The position numbers were made by a program, and so were the translations under genes. A DNA stretch of 64,000 nt from UBA3478 sp964217345 (GTDB taxonomy: Bacteria; Bacteroidota; Bacteroidia; Flavobacteriales; Flavobacteriaceae): NCBI GenBank assembly GCA_964217345.1, contig CAXPJI010000026.1:10535-74534 (forward strand). The letters run 5' to 3'. A model generated the notes under the pieces. It did no database searches and was not told the origin of the DNA. It saw nothing but the letters and a program-made list of their open reading frames with translations. Shown here piece by piece: positions 1-8,430 of the stretch (positions are counted from its first letter, which is position 1; each line of letters starts with the position of its first letter).

Positions 1-226
1 CATCTGATGCTGCGAAAAATGCAAGGATATGCTTAATGAAATAACGCTCATCATCATTCAATTTATTTTCCCAGTCGTTCGCATCTTGTGAAAGGTCAAT
101 TTCTTCGGCAGTCCAGAAAGAGGCTTCTGAAGTCTTGTACCATTGCCAAAGGTCATGATGTTTAATTGGAAAAATTACAAATCGGTCAGGATTGTCTTGT
201 AAAATGGGTTCTACTGCAGTCGACAT
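1..226 (-). CDS. nrdB: Ribonucleotide reductase class I, beta (R2) subunit, N-terminal part
   Basis: Reading the minus strand from an ATG at 226-224 gives 75 residues with no stop before the left edge, so the gene is cut by the window. The segment ASFWTAEEIDLSQD (residues 35-48) is the hallmark of the R2 subunit. The aspartate of EEIDL (about residue 44) corresponds to the first metal ligand of eukaryotic-type R2 proteins. R2 houses the di-metal/tyrosyl radical used by NrdA to make deoxyribonucleotides. nrdA would be expected beyond the edge. The family is clear; the catalytic core is not visible. Confidence 0.9.
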   Translation of the reverse strand, partial: MSTAVEPILQDNPDRFVIFPIKHHDLWQWYKTSEASFWTAEEIDLSQDANDWENKLNDDERYFIKHILAFFAASD

Positions 227-295
227 AGCTTTATTTTTGATTCTTGAAATTGATGGATTCTGGTTCAGACCAGGGACTAACAAAGATGTAAAAAC

Positions 296-319
296 AAACT
301 CCTTGGGTAAAGGGAGTTT
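296..319 (-). terminator. Probable intrinsic terminator after the DUF3109 gene
   Basis: A 7-bp inverted repeat (AAACTCC ... GGAGTTT, 10-nt loop) is followed on the minus strand by G and then TTTTT. It lies about 110 nt past the stop at 428. The rest of 227-427 holds a 14-bp palindrome, AAACCCTAGGGTTT (379-392), and presumably the nrdB promoter. No clean TAnnTTTG box is visible there; the nearest is CATCTTTG at 281-288. Confidence 0.45.
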
Positions 320-427
320 TGGCTCGTTGACCGATAAGTTTTTAACAGAAAATGTTGAAATGTGAGTTCAGTTCCTATAAACCCTAGGGTTTTCTTTTGA
401 AGAAAAATTTAGAAACTTTTTTAAGCC

Positions 428-1012
428 TTAAACAAGACCCTTTTCTTGTTTCCAAAGTTCGGCGACTTTCTCTAATTCTTTATACCACTCTTTGCCAAAC
501 TTTCTTATTAGAGCATTCTTAACGAATTGATAAATAGGAACTTTTAGTTCTTTTCCGAGTGTACATGCGGAATCACAGATTTCCCATCGGTGATAATTGA
601 CAGCTTCAAATGATGTGTATTTTGTTACTCTCACCGGATACAAATGGCAGCTTATTGGTTTGTGATAATCGATGGTGCCATCTAAGTAGGCTGATTCTAC
701 TCCGCAGACTCCTTGGCCTTGGTCATTAAAGGTGAGGTATGCACACTCTTTTCCGTCTACTAAAGGGGTTTCTAGATCGCCATCTTCTCCGGTAACATAG
801 GCGCCTTGTTCTTCAATAGCCGCAATACCTTCTTCACGTAAGTAAGGCTTTATTTTTGGCAGTAATTCTCCAAGCTTTTCGGCTTCCCAAGATTCTAATG
901 GGGCGCCGTATTCACCTGCTACACAGCAAGCACCTTTACAGGCATTTAAATTGCAAACGAAGTCTTTTTCGATAAGATCCTCAGTAACTAGAGTAGTCCC
1001 AATTTGAATCAT
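428..1012 (-). CDS. DUF3109 family cysteine-rich protein
   Basis: A 194-residue soluble protein of the DUF3109 family, common in Bacteroidetes; function unknown. An N-terminal cluster CNLNACKGACC (Cys20, 25, 29, 30) and further cysteines in the centre (ECAYL, GVCGVE, SCHLYP, EICDSAC) suggest metal binding, as in the related YkgJ-type zinc/iron-chelating proteins. That role is inferred. Its ATG overlaps the stop of the upstream desaturase-like gene as TAATG, so the two are probably translationally coupled. Confidence 0.8.
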   Translation of the reverse strand: MIQIGTTLVTEDLIEKDFVCNLNACKGACCVAGEYGAPLESWEAEKLGELLPKIKPYLREEGIAAIEEQGAYVTGEDGDLETPLVDGKECAYLTFNDQGQGVCGVESAYLDGTIDYHKPISCHLYPVRVTKYTSFEAVNYHRWEICDSACTLGKELKVPIYQFVKNALIRKFGKEWYKELEKVAELWKQEKGLV

Positions 1013-1884
1013 TATTTTCTTTTAAAGCCGAATAATTGTTGAGAAATAAAACCTTTTGGCATCTCCTCATCCCCGACGTAGCCAATTTTTAGGTTTCCGT
1101 CATCGTTAGGGACATAAGCTGTTCTAAATAGGTAATCCCAAATAGATAAACTGATTCCAAAGTTAACTCCATGGGAGTGATTCAGAGGCAAATCCTTTGC
1201 ATGGTGATGTAAGTGCATCACTGGGTTGTTTAAGATGAACCGAAGCCATCCGTAGTTTAGTTTGATGTTGGCATGATTTAGGTGACCGATCAGTATGGCA
1301 GCAAAATGAATGAAGTATGCCTGCTCGGGCTCAAATCCTCCAATGAGTAAAACGGCTAAGGTTTTTAGAGGCTTGTAAAGTATGTTCTCCATCCAGTGAA
1401 ATCGAAAATGTGCAGCAAATCCCATTTCATGAACACTGTGGTGCACCTTATGAAACTTCCAAAAAATAGGAATCTTGTGGAGGAATATATGGGTTAGCCA
1501 TCCGAAGAAATCGACAAGGATGAAAAAGAGCAGTAATCCGAGCCATCCAGGTATTCTTTTGATATCAATTATAGCGAGGTTTTGTAGTTCTATTCCAAAA
1601 GAATTAAATGCTTTTGAAAGAACGGCGTAGAACCCAGAAATGAATATGCTGAACAAAACAAAATTGAACCCCATATGAAAGAGGTCTGTAAAGAATTCTT
1701 TTCTGAAAATCGCTTGTGATTTTCTCCATGGAAAAAGGATTTCAAGACCCCAAACGAGTAGCGAAATCAATAATAGGCCCCACAAATAGTTTTGACTCCA
1801 TGAGGTTTCGAAAAAGAGATTTCGCTTGTAAAAATCGAAAACTCCGATTGTACTTTCCCAAAAGATATTGAACCATTCAAGCAT
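1012..1884 (-). CDS. Sterol desaturase / fatty acid hydroxylase family membrane protein
   Basis: A 290-residue membrane protein with several hydrophobic helices (about 33-52, 70-90, 113-135, 178-203). It carries the di-iron histidine motifs of the fatty acid hydroxylase superfamily: HIFLH (132-136), HKVHH (145-149), HLNH (201-204) and HLHHH (224-228). Members hydroxylate or desaturate sterols, carotenoids or acyl chains at the membrane. The substrate here cannot be told from sequence. It sits between a threonine dehydrogenase gene (33 nt upstream) and the coupled DUF3109 gene, probably in one minus-strand transcript. Confidence 0.85.
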   Translation of the reverse strand: MLEWFNIFWESTIGVFDFYKRNLFFETSWSQNYLWGLLLISLLVWGLEILFPWRKSQAIFRKEFFTDLFHMGFNFVLFSIFISGFYAVLSKAFNSFGIELQNLAIIDIKRIPGWLGLLLFFILVDFFGWLTHIFLHKIPIFWKFHKVHHSVHEMGFAAHFRFHWMENILYKPLKTLAVLLIGGFEPEQAYFIHFAAILIGHLNHANIKLNYGWLRFILNNPVMHLHHHAKDLPLNHSHGVNFGISLSIWDYLFRTAYVPNDDGNLKIGYVGDEEMPKGFISQQLFGFKRK

Positions 1885-1917
1885 AATACAAAGGTACTAA
1901 AAGCCTGCTTTTCTCCG

Positions 1918-2844
1918 TTATCCTAGGGCCTCTATCATTGCCTCGACTGTTTGGTCTAGGTCGTATTCTGCTTGAAACCCCCAGTCCTTGATTGCATTTT
2001 TATCGTTAATGCTCTGAGGCCAAGAATCGGCAATGTCTTGTCTGAAATCTACCGAGTAATTGATTTCGAAATCAGGGATGAATCTACGTATCGAACGAGC
2101 CATAAGTTCAGGGCTCGTTTCAAATCCTCCCAAGTTGTAAGAAGTTCTTATAGTGATGGATTCTTTTGGGGCATCCATTATCGCTAGCGTAGCTTTTATT
2201 GCATCTGGCATAAATAGCATTGGTAAGATGGTATTACCTTTAAGATAACAGGTGTAATTTCTTGTACTTACCGCTTCTTTGATGATGGCTACCGAATAAT
2301 CTGTTGTTCCACCTCCTGGTTCAGTTGCATGACTTATTAGACCTGGGTAACGAATGCTTCGTACATCTACCCCATATTTCTCAAAATAATAATTGCACCA
2401 GAATTCACCAGAACGTTTGCTGATGCCGTAAACGGTGCTTGGATTAATTGTGGTGTTTTGAGGGGTGTCTACTTTCGGACTGTCAGGTCCAAAAACAGCA
2501 ATACTAGAAGGCCAGAAGAGTTTTTTGTAAAGCCCTTCCTTAGCCAGATCGAGTAAATGAAGAAGGCTATTCATATTGAGATCCCAAGCTAATTTTGGAT
2601 TCTCTTCACCCTTTGCACTTAATAAAGCGGCCATCAGATAAACCTCATCAATTTGAAGTTCACTAATTAACTGTTTGATACTTCTTTGGTCTGTGGCATC
2701 TAGACGATACAAACGACGTTCACTGTTAGTGAGTAGTCGAATGTCTGCGCGATAAAGAACAATATCATCACGCTTTTCAAGTTCTAAGCACAATTCTGTG
2801 CCGATTTGACCTTCAGAACCTATTACAAGAACTTTTGACGACAT
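1918..2844 (-). CDS. tdh: L-threonine 3-dehydrogenase, short-chain (SDR) type
   Basis: Oxidises L-threonine to 2-amino-3-ketobutyrate with NAD+, the first step to glycine and acetyl-CoA. The 308-residue protein has the extended-SDR Rossmann motif GSEGQIG (9-15), the catalytic YxxxK as YGISK (Tyr139, Lys143), the active-site serines in WPSSIAVFGP (111-120), and the TDH-typical WDLNMNSL and RYPGLIS segments. This matches the epimerase-like TDH known from Flavobacterium rather than the zinc-dependent TDH of E. coli. An ATG at 2886 would add 14 residues before the Rossmann fold; I prefer 2844 because the first beta strand then begins at residue 4. Confidence 0.88.
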   Translation of the reverse strand: MSSKVLVIGSEGQIGTELCLELEKRDDIVLYRADIRLLTNSERRLYRLDATDQRSIKQLISELQIDEVYLMAALLSAKGEENPKLAWDLNMNSLLHLLDLAKEGLYKKLFWPSSIAVFGPDSPKVDTPQNTTINPSTVYGISKRSGEFWCNYYFEKYGVDVRSIRYPGLISHATEPGGGTTDYSVAIIKEAVSTRNYTCYLKGNTILPMLFMPDAIKATLAIMDAPKESITIRTSYNLGGFETSPELMARSIRRFIPDFEINYSVDFRQDIADSWPQSINDKNAIKDWGFQAEYDLDQTVEAMIEALG

Positions 2845-2904
2845 ATTCTTCGTTTCAATTGGTTCTAACAAAAATAGTCTTTTCAATTATCGTAATTTGG
2901 TCTT

Positions 2905-3369
2905 ATGATTCGATTTCTAGCTTTCTTTTTAGGACTAGTTCTGTTTTCTTGTAACTCTAAAAAACAAGAAGCTCCTGTCCTAGTTGAAACCTCAAAAGAG
3001 ATACATCTAGACGCTCCTCCAGAAATTTCTATTTCGAATAGTAGTGAGCTTTACCGCAATTGGCCAACACTTCAATTGTTTTCACAGACCTATGAGGCGC
3101 TTTATAAAGTAAACAACTCAGAAGATCTGTTGTTAGCGGTAGAAAACACTTTGAAGAGTATTGAAAACCTAGAAAATCAACAAAAGCCCGAGGAGATTGG
3201 AAGCCCTGGGTATTTAAGTCGACTTGATCTTTTAAAAACCGAACTTTTTCGTTTGAAAGAGAAGCTTTCAGAGGGTCAATTTGAATCATCCATCTTAGAA
3301 GCAACGTTCAATGCCTACAAAGGGCTTATGAGCTATATTTCGCTTCAATGGGAGCGAAACGGGGATTAA
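2905..3369 (+). CDS. Small predicted lipoprotein of unknown function
   Basis: A 154-residue protein beginning with a lipoprotein signal peptide: a hydrophobic stretch, then FSC with the lipobox cysteine at residue 16. The mature part looks all-helical, with two helices around 60-95 and 110-150, and lacks any motif I recognise. It diverges from tdh with only a 60-nt gap between the start codons. It ends tail to tail with the following minus-strand gene, overlapping it by 4 nt. Function unknown. Confidence 0.7.
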   Translation: MIRFLAFFLGLVLFSCNSKKQEAPVLVETSKEIHLDAPPEISISNSSELYRNWPTLQLFSQTYEALYKVNNSEDLLLAVENTLKSIENLENQQKPEEIGSPGYLSRLDLLKTELFRLKEKLSEGQFESSILEATFNAYKGLMSYISLQWERNGD

Positions 3370-3376
3370 ATTCCCC
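3361..3376. terminator. Weak hairpin at a convergent gene junction
   Basis: GGGGATTAAATTCCCC forms a short GGGGA/TCCCC stem spanning both overlapping stop codons. There is no T tract, so a terminator role is only a suggestion. Confidence 0.25.
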
Positions 3377-4115
3377 TAGCGCAAAGTTGTTTTAAGGGTA
3401 GCTTCACAGATACTACTTCTGAGGCGATGCCTCCTTCTCTAAAAATTGGAAGGTCTAAATTTCTTTCTTCGGCTATTCTCGTGTAATACTCCTTCTTATT
3501 GGGATGAAAAGGTGCTACCAGATTTAATGGTCCTTCTTGAGGATGATCAAAGAGCCATTGGATACATTGAACAATATCTTCACGGTCAATGAAATTGATC
3601 AGTTCATCTGATGCTATACTTTTCTTCGTGCTCAATAGGCTATATATAGGGTGTCTATCTTCTCCGATAAGACCTCCTAGTCGCAGTGCATTAAACCTTT
3701 GGATAGGACTATTTTCAAACTCCTCTTCAATTCTAGTAATTACTTTCGCTGAGGAAGTTTTCGGGTCAAGTTCTGTATTTTCATCAATTACTCTTACCGT
3801 TTTTCCATATACAGAGATACTACTGGTGTAGAAGACGGTTAGGTTCGGATTCTCATTTAGGTGGCCTATTAATTGTTGAAATAAGGGAAGATTACCGTTC
3901 TTAGAATCAGCAGTATTTCTGCTAGCGCCACTTGGTATGGTAATGATTAAATAGGATAAGCCTTCTAAAAACGCAGATAGTTCACCTTCCCATCGGTTAT
4001 TTCTGAAATAGCATCCAAAGGTTTTGGATCCTGTTACGTCGAATCCATTTTCTTGAAGTCTTTGGGTGAGATAACTCCCGAGCCAGCCTTCACCTAAAAT
4101 TCCGATTTTAATCAA
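3366..4115 (-). CDS. NAD(P)-binding Rossmann-fold / epimerase-like protein (YeeZ-like)
   Basis: A 249-residue protein with an N-terminal dinucleotide-binding motif GEGWLGSYL (GxGxxG, about residues 8-16) and an SDR/epimerase layout. It includes LIITIPSGASRN (NAD(P)-contact strand) and FYTSSISVYG, but the YxxxK catalytic pair is not obvious. It resembles the uncharacterised YeeZ-type epimerases. The substrate is unknown. Its ATG lies inside the 3' end of the upstream zinc-ribbon gene (8-nt overlap), which suggests co-translation. Confidence 0.7.
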   Translation of the reverse strand: MIKIGILGEGWLGSYLTQRLQENGFDVTGSKTFGCYFRNNRWEGELSAFLEGLSYLIITIPSGASRNTADSKNGNLPLFQQLIGHLNENPNLTVFYTSSISVYGKTVRVIDENTELDPKTSSAKVITRIEEEFENSPIQRFNALRLGGLIGEDRHPIYSLLSTKKSIASDELINFIDREDIVQCIQWLFDHPQEGPLNLVAPFHPNKKEYYTRIAEERNLDLPIFREGGIASEVVSVKLPLKQLCARGI

Positions 4116-4467
4116 TCTTGACGCGTTTGAATATTTTGATTTTCTCTGAGCTTAAAAAGTGATACCCTATATCGTAAAGATAGTATTTTGGCAGGCTACC
4201 CTTTTGTCCTTTTTCTATCTCAGTGATACAAGAGGGTCTAAACCCTTGTCGATTCAATTCACTGATAGTGCACTCGGAGTACTTCCGACTAACATATCTT
4301 CTTAAAATTCTATAATTATTTTGAAGTGTTCGATGGGTACTGTAAAAGCCCTGATTCTTTTTTTGATTCTTTAGATTGTGATGATGACTCCTGCAAGCAT
4401 CACTGCAAAACTTTTGATCTGTTCTGCCGAATAAGGGCTCTTTACAAACTTTACAACCTCGGTTCAT
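4108..4467 (-). CDS. Small zinc-ribbon protein conserved in Bacteroidetes
   Basis: A 119-residue basic protein that opens with a four-cysteine zinc ribbon (Cys5, Cys8, Cys21, Cys25 in GCKVCKEP...KFCSDACR). A lysine/arginine-rich helical section follows, then a short C-terminal domain with paired aromatic residues (YYLYDIGYHF). The pattern is familiar from uncharacterised Bacteroidetes proteins. A nucleic-acid-binding role is plausible but only inferred. It is transcribed divergently from ssb and overlaps the next gene by 8 nt. Confidence 0.65.
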   Translation of the reverse strand: MNRGCKVCKEPLFGRTDQKFCSDACRSHHHNLKNQKKNQGFYSTHRTLQNNYRILRRYVSRKYSECTISELNRQGFRPSCITEIEKGQKGSLPKYYLYDIGYHFLSSEKIKIFKRVKID

Positions 4468-4618
4468 ATAAAACTGTTTGGTGCAAAGAAGAAGGTATAC
4501 ACTGCAAATAACACTCAGTGATTATTAAAATAGGAGCTCGGACATTTAAACGTTTCTATTCGTTTACAACACGAAAAGGAAGATCCTCAGTATTCAACTT
4601 TGAAGCAAAATCAATTTT

Positions 4619-4981
4619 ATGAATGCACTAAGAAATCAAGCCCAACTAATAGGTTATGTTGGCAACGACCCAGAAATCACAGAGCTACAGGGAGGCAAGA
4701 AACTTGCAAAGTTTAGTTTAGCCACTAACGAAATTTACAATAATGCCGCAGGCGAAAGAACCGTTTCTACGGAATGGCATACGATCATTGCATGGGATCG
4801 TCAAGCTGAAATTGCAGAGAAGTATGTTCAGAAGGGCAAGGAGATCGCTGTTTCTGGACGAATTATGCATCGATCTTATGACGACAATGAAGGTCAAAAG
4901 AAGCGTGTTACAGAAATTCGTTGCTCTGATTTATTACTTTTAGGTAAGCCCGAAGCTGCTATAGAATCAGAGATTCTCTAG
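4619..4981 (+). CDS. ssb: Single-stranded DNA-binding protein, short form
   Basis: A 120-residue OB-fold SSB. The family signature is clear: NQAQLIGYVGNDPEI, FSLATNE, TEWHTIIAWDRQAEIAEKYVQKG and V(S/E)GR. It coats single-stranded DNA in replication and repair. The protein stops just after the OB fold (ending IESEIL) and lacks the disordered tail with the acidic DDxxPF tip that recruits partner proteins. It is therefore probably a secondary SSB rather than the main replicative one. Its stop overlaps the convergent next gene by 4 nt. Confidence 0.9.
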   Translation: MNALRNQAQLIGYVGNDPEITELQGGKKLAKFSLATNEIYNNAAGERTVSTEWHTIIAWDRQAEIAEKYVQKGKEIAVSGRIMHRSYDDNEGQKKRVTEIRCSDLLLLGKPEAAIESEIL

Positions 4982-5880
4982 TCGTAAAGGTATTGGGCAA
5001 TTCGAAAGAGATTAGCGTGAGCCTCTACAATCACCCGTATGTCCTTCGAATAACCACCACCCATTGAACATTGAATTGGAATTCCTTTTGAATACGCAAG
5101 ATTTAGAACCTTATGGTCTCTCTCCTTACATCCATTAAGGGTTAGACCTAAGGTTCCTAATCGATCAGTATCTAGAATATCCACTCCCGAAAGATAAAAG
5201 ATGAAGTCAGGTTTCACCTCCTCTATTAAAGGGTCTAGGTACTCGTCTAGGAGCGCTAAATATTCAAGATCGCTACATCCCTTAGGAAGAGGAAGGTCTA
5301 GATCTGACTCTTCCTTTTTAAAGGGATAATTAGACGCCCCGTGTACGGAGAACGTGAATACTGACGGGTCTTTTTGAAAGATAGATGCCGTTCCATTTCC
5401 TTGGTGTACGTCGAGATCAATAATTAATGCTTTTTTGATGAGACCATTGCGAATCAAATGAGATGCAGCAATCGCCTGATCATTTAATAGACAGAAGGCC
5501 TCTCCATGATCGGCATAGGAGTGATGAGTGCCTCCTGCGATATTAATAGATATTCCATGATCAAAGGCGTGATAGCAATTTTGGATGGTTCCCTGCGCGA
5601 TTCTTTGTTCTCGATCAATGAGATGTTGAGATAATGGGAATCCTATCTTTCTCACCTCTTTGGGGGTGAGATCTGAATTTAGTAATCGTCGAAAGTAAGA
5701 TTCTGTATGAACGCTTAGGGCGTCATTAGGATCGAGAAACTCAGGAGAGAAGAAGTTCTCTTCGCGGCACGTGCCTTCATGAATCAACTGCTTAGGAAGT
5801 AGATCGTACTTGAGCATAGGAAACCTATGGCCTTCTGGTAGATCTAAAACATAAATTGAATCGAAAGCAATTTTTAGCAT
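4978..5880 (-). CDS. Histone deacetylase family (AcuC/HDAC-like) zinc hydrolase
   Basis: A 300-residue arginase/deacetylase-fold protein. Active-site features visible are the His-His pair in GGTHHSYADHGEAFC (His119, His120), the zinc ligands in DLDVHQGNGTA (Asp157, His159), a third ligand in SGVDIL (Asp234), and the GGGY loop near the C-terminus. Bacterial members remove acetyl groups from proteins (AcuC), polyamines or other small amides. The substrate cannot be assigned here. Its ATG overlaps the metG stop as TAATG, so it is co-translated with methionyl-tRNA synthetase. Confidence 0.85.
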   Translation of the reverse strand: MLKIAFDSIYVLDLPEGHRFPMLKYDLLPKQLIHEGTCREENFFSPEFLDPNDALSVHTESYFRRLLNSDLTPKEVRKIGFPLSQHLIDREQRIAQGTIQNCYHAFDHGISINIAGGTHHSYADHGEAFCLLNDQAIAASHLIRNGLIKKALIIDLDVHQGNGTASIFQKDPSVFTFSVHGASNYPFKKEESDLDLPLPKGCSDLEYLALLDEYLDPLIEEVKPDFIFYLSGVDILDTDRLGTLGLTLNGCKERDHKVLNLAYSKGIPIQCSMGGGYSKDIRVIVEAHANLFRIAQYLYD

Positions 5881-7931
5881 TAAGAAATAGCGCTCCCTGC
5901 AGCTACTGCATCTTCAGGGCTCATAAAACTTAGTTTTCCTTCAGAGTCTGTTGCCATGAGCAACATACCTTGACTTTCTACACCTCTAAGTTTGCGAGGC
6001 TCAAGGTTCATTAGAACGCAAACCTTTTTTCCAACCACTTCTTCAGGTGAGAAATGCTCTGCAATACCAGAAACAATGGTTCTTTGGTCAAGTCCAGTAT
6101 CCACTTTCAAAACGAGTAATCGATCGGCTTTAGGCATTTTTTCAGCAGAAAGTATCGTGCCAACTCTTAAATCAAGACTACTAAAGGTGTCATAATTGAT
6201 GGCAGGTTTTTGTGGTTCTTGCATAATGGTAGAATCTTTTTCTGTTGATTTCAGTTTGTCTAACTGATTTTGTATTTCGGCGTCTTCGATCTTTCTGAAC
6301 AGTAATTCAGAAGTTCCAAGGTTTTGACCTGCAGATACTAGAACGCTTGTAGATTTGAGGTGCTCAAAAGGGTTTTCAATGGTCTTTAAATTGAGCATTT
6401 TCTTTAACTTTTCTGTGGAGAACGGTAAAAATGGCTCAGAGAGATAGGCGAGACCAGCTGTTAATTGAAGCGCTACATTCATGATGGTTTTAACGCGCTC
6501 AGGATCAGATTTGATTAGTTTCCAAGGTTCATGGTCAGCTAGGTATTTATTACCTAATCTCGCAACACCCATTAAAAGACCAGCAGCCTCTCTGAATCGA
6601 TATCGGTCTAGCGACTTCTCAATTGCAGACGGAGCTTCTTGTAATTGTTGCAATACTTGTTGGTCTTCATCACTTAATAGTCCAGCTTCAGGAACAATTC
6701 CATCATAGTATTTCTGACTCAGAACAACTACTCGGTTAATGAAGTTTCCATAAACAGAAACCAACTCGTTATTTACTCGGGCCTGAAAATCATCCCAAGT
6801 GAAGTCATTGTCTTTGGTTTCAGGAGCATTAATGGTTAAAACATATCTCAGAGCGTCCTGCATTCCTTCGAAGTCTTCGAGGTACTCGTGAAGCCAAACA
6901 GCCCAATTTTTAGAGGTCGAAAGTTTTTGGCCTTCTAAATTTAAAAACTCATTTGCAGGGACATTTTCTGGGAGTATATAATCTCCGTGTGCCTTTAAAA
7001 GCGCAGGGAATATAATACAATGAAATACGATGTTATCCTTTCCTATGAAGTGAATAAGTGAGGTGTTCTCATCTTTCCAGTAAGGTTCCCAATCAATTCC
7101 TTTTTTATCTGCCCATTCTTTGGTGGATGAAATGTATCCTATAGGCGCCTCGAACCATACATATAATACCTTACCGTCTGCAGATTCAAGGGGGACTTTG
7201 ATTCCCCAATCAAGATCTCTGGTAACTGCTCTAGGACGAAGCCCATCATCAATCCATGATTTACATTGGCCGTAAACATTTGACTTCCAATCTTCTTTGT
7301 GATCTTCTAGAATCCAATTTCTTAAGAAAGCCTCACTTTTATCTAGGGGTAAGTACCAGTGTGTTGTTGATTTAAGAGAGGGGGTTGCACCACTCAGGGT
7401 GCTTTTAGGATTAATCAGATCGGTAGCATTTAAACTAGATCCGCACTTTTCGCATTGGTCGCCGTAAGCTTCTGGGTTTTGACATTTGGGACAAGTGCCC
7501 GTAACAAAACGATCAGCTAAGAACATATTAGCCTCGGAGTCAAATAACTGTTCGCTGGTTTCTTCAATGAAATCATTTTGCTCATAAAGTTTTGTGAAAA
7601 AATCTTGAGCAGTCTTGTGGTGAATGTCTCTAGAAGTTCTTGAGTAATTATCGAAAGAGATTCCGAAGTCTTCAAAAGATTTTCGAATGATCGCATCGTA
7701 AGTATCAATTACCTCTTTAGGTGTGATTCCTTCTTTTCGAGCTTTCATCGATATAGCAACACCATGTTCGTCACTTCCGCAAATAAAGGCTACATCATGG
7801 CCTTGGAGTCTTTTGTAACGTGCAAATATGTCTGCTGGCACATATACTCCGGCTAAATGCCCAATATGAATAGGTCCATTAGTGTAGGGTAGTGCGGCGG
7901 TAAGGGTATATCGTTTCTTCGGGTCTGACAT
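5880..7931 (-). CDS. metG: Methionyl-tRNA synthetase
   Basis: Charges tRNA-Met in the cytoplasm. The 683-residue protein has the class I signature HIGH (22-25), the KLSTS loop (around residue 335), a zinc knuckle with CPKC and CEKC (about 145-162) and the anticodon-binding helical domain. The C-terminal 110 residues form an EMAPII/Trbp111-like tRNA-binding domain, starting near LDLRVGTI. Length and order match the E. coli-type dimeric enzyme. The gene heads a two-gene transcript with the deacetylase-like gene. Confidence 0.97.
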   Translation of the reverse strand: MSDPKKRYTLTAALPYTNGPIHIGHLAGVYVPADIFARYKRLQGHDVAFICGSDEHGVAISMKARKEGITPKEVIDTYDAIIRKSFEDFGISFDNYSRTSRDIHHKTAQDFFTKLYEQNDFIEETSEQLFDSEANMFLADRFVTGTCPKCQNPEAYGDQCEKCGSSLNATDLINPKSTLSGATPSLKSTTHWYLPLDKSEAFLRNWILEDHKEDWKSNVYGQCKSWIDDGLRPRAVTRDLDWGIKVPLESADGKVLYVWFEAPIGYISSTKEWADKKGIDWEPYWKDENTSLIHFIGKDNIVFHCIIFPALLKAHGDYILPENVPANEFLNLEGQKLSTSKNWAVWLHEYLEDFEGMQDALRYVLTINAPETKDNDFTWDDFQARVNNELVSVYGNFINRVVVLSQKYYDGIVPEAGLLSDEDQQVLQQLQEAPSAIEKSLDRYRFREAAGLLMGVARLGNKYLADHEPWKLIKSDPERVKTIMNVALQLTAGLAYLSEPFLPFSTEKLKKMLNLKTIENPFEHLKSTSVLVSAGQNLGTSELLFRKIEDAEIQNQLDKLKSTEKDSTIMQEPQKPAINYDTFSSLDLRVGTILSAEKMPKADRLLVLKVDTGLDQRTIVSGIAEHFSPEEVVGKKVCVLMNLEPRKLRGVESQGMLLMATDSEGKLSFMSPEDAVAAGSAIS

Positions 7932-7949
7932 TCACTGATGATTTGAAGG

Positions 7950-7957
7950 CAAAAATA
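7950..7957 (-). promoter_or_regulatory. Candidate -7 box for metG
   Basis: TATTTTTG on the minus strand fits the Bacteroidetes TAnnTTTG consensus and lies 19 nt before the metG ATG. No good TTG element is seen at the usual spacing. On the plus strand TATTTTTA (8020-8027) may serve yraN. Confidence 0.4.
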
Positions 7958-8033
7958 GTTAATTCTTTATCGAATCGATTCTAGATGTTTATCGAACGAT
8001 TTCTGAATAAACTGTTTACTATTTTTAAGAGTA

Positions 8034-8390
8034 ATGAGCAAAATTATAGGGGATCTTGGCCAAATAGAAGCAGTAACCTTTCTTAAAAAACGAGGATATC
8101 GTATTGTTCATGAAAATATGAGACTTGGTCATCTAGAAGCTGATATCCTTGCAATTAAAGACCGACTTTTAGTAGTCGTTGAGGTGAAGTCGAGTACACG
8201 GTTATTAACTATAGAGCAGGTAATTCAACGCGTTTCTAAAGCACAGTTTGCCAGATTACAGGCCATAGGCTCATTCTACGTGCATCGAATTTCTGAAGTT
8301 GAGGAGTTGCGAATAGATCTGGTGAGTGTCCACTTAAAACAGAAAAATTCACAGGTTCGGCATCTTGTCGACATTTCTTTATATATTTGA
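8034..8390 (+). CDS. yraN: YraN family (UPF0102) nuclease-like protein
   Basis: A 118-residue protein of the UPF0102 family. It has the PD-(D/E)xK nuclease core: GDLGQIEAVTFLKKRGY at the N-terminus, EADILAI (the acidic residue pair) and VVVEVKS (the ExK element), spaced as in Holliday-junction resolvase-like folds. The cellular role of YraN is not established. It diverges from metG, with the next plus-strand gene 40 nt downstream. Confidence 0.85.
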   Translation: MSKIIGDLGQIEAVTFLKKRGYRIVHENMRLGHLEADILAIKDRLLVVVEVKSSTRLLTIEQVIQRVSKAQFARLQAIGSFYVHRISEVEELRIDLVSVHLKQKNSQVRHLVDISLYI

Positions 8391-8430
8391 CGAATTGTTA
8401 GAAATAAAACAATCTGTGTAAATTAATTAT

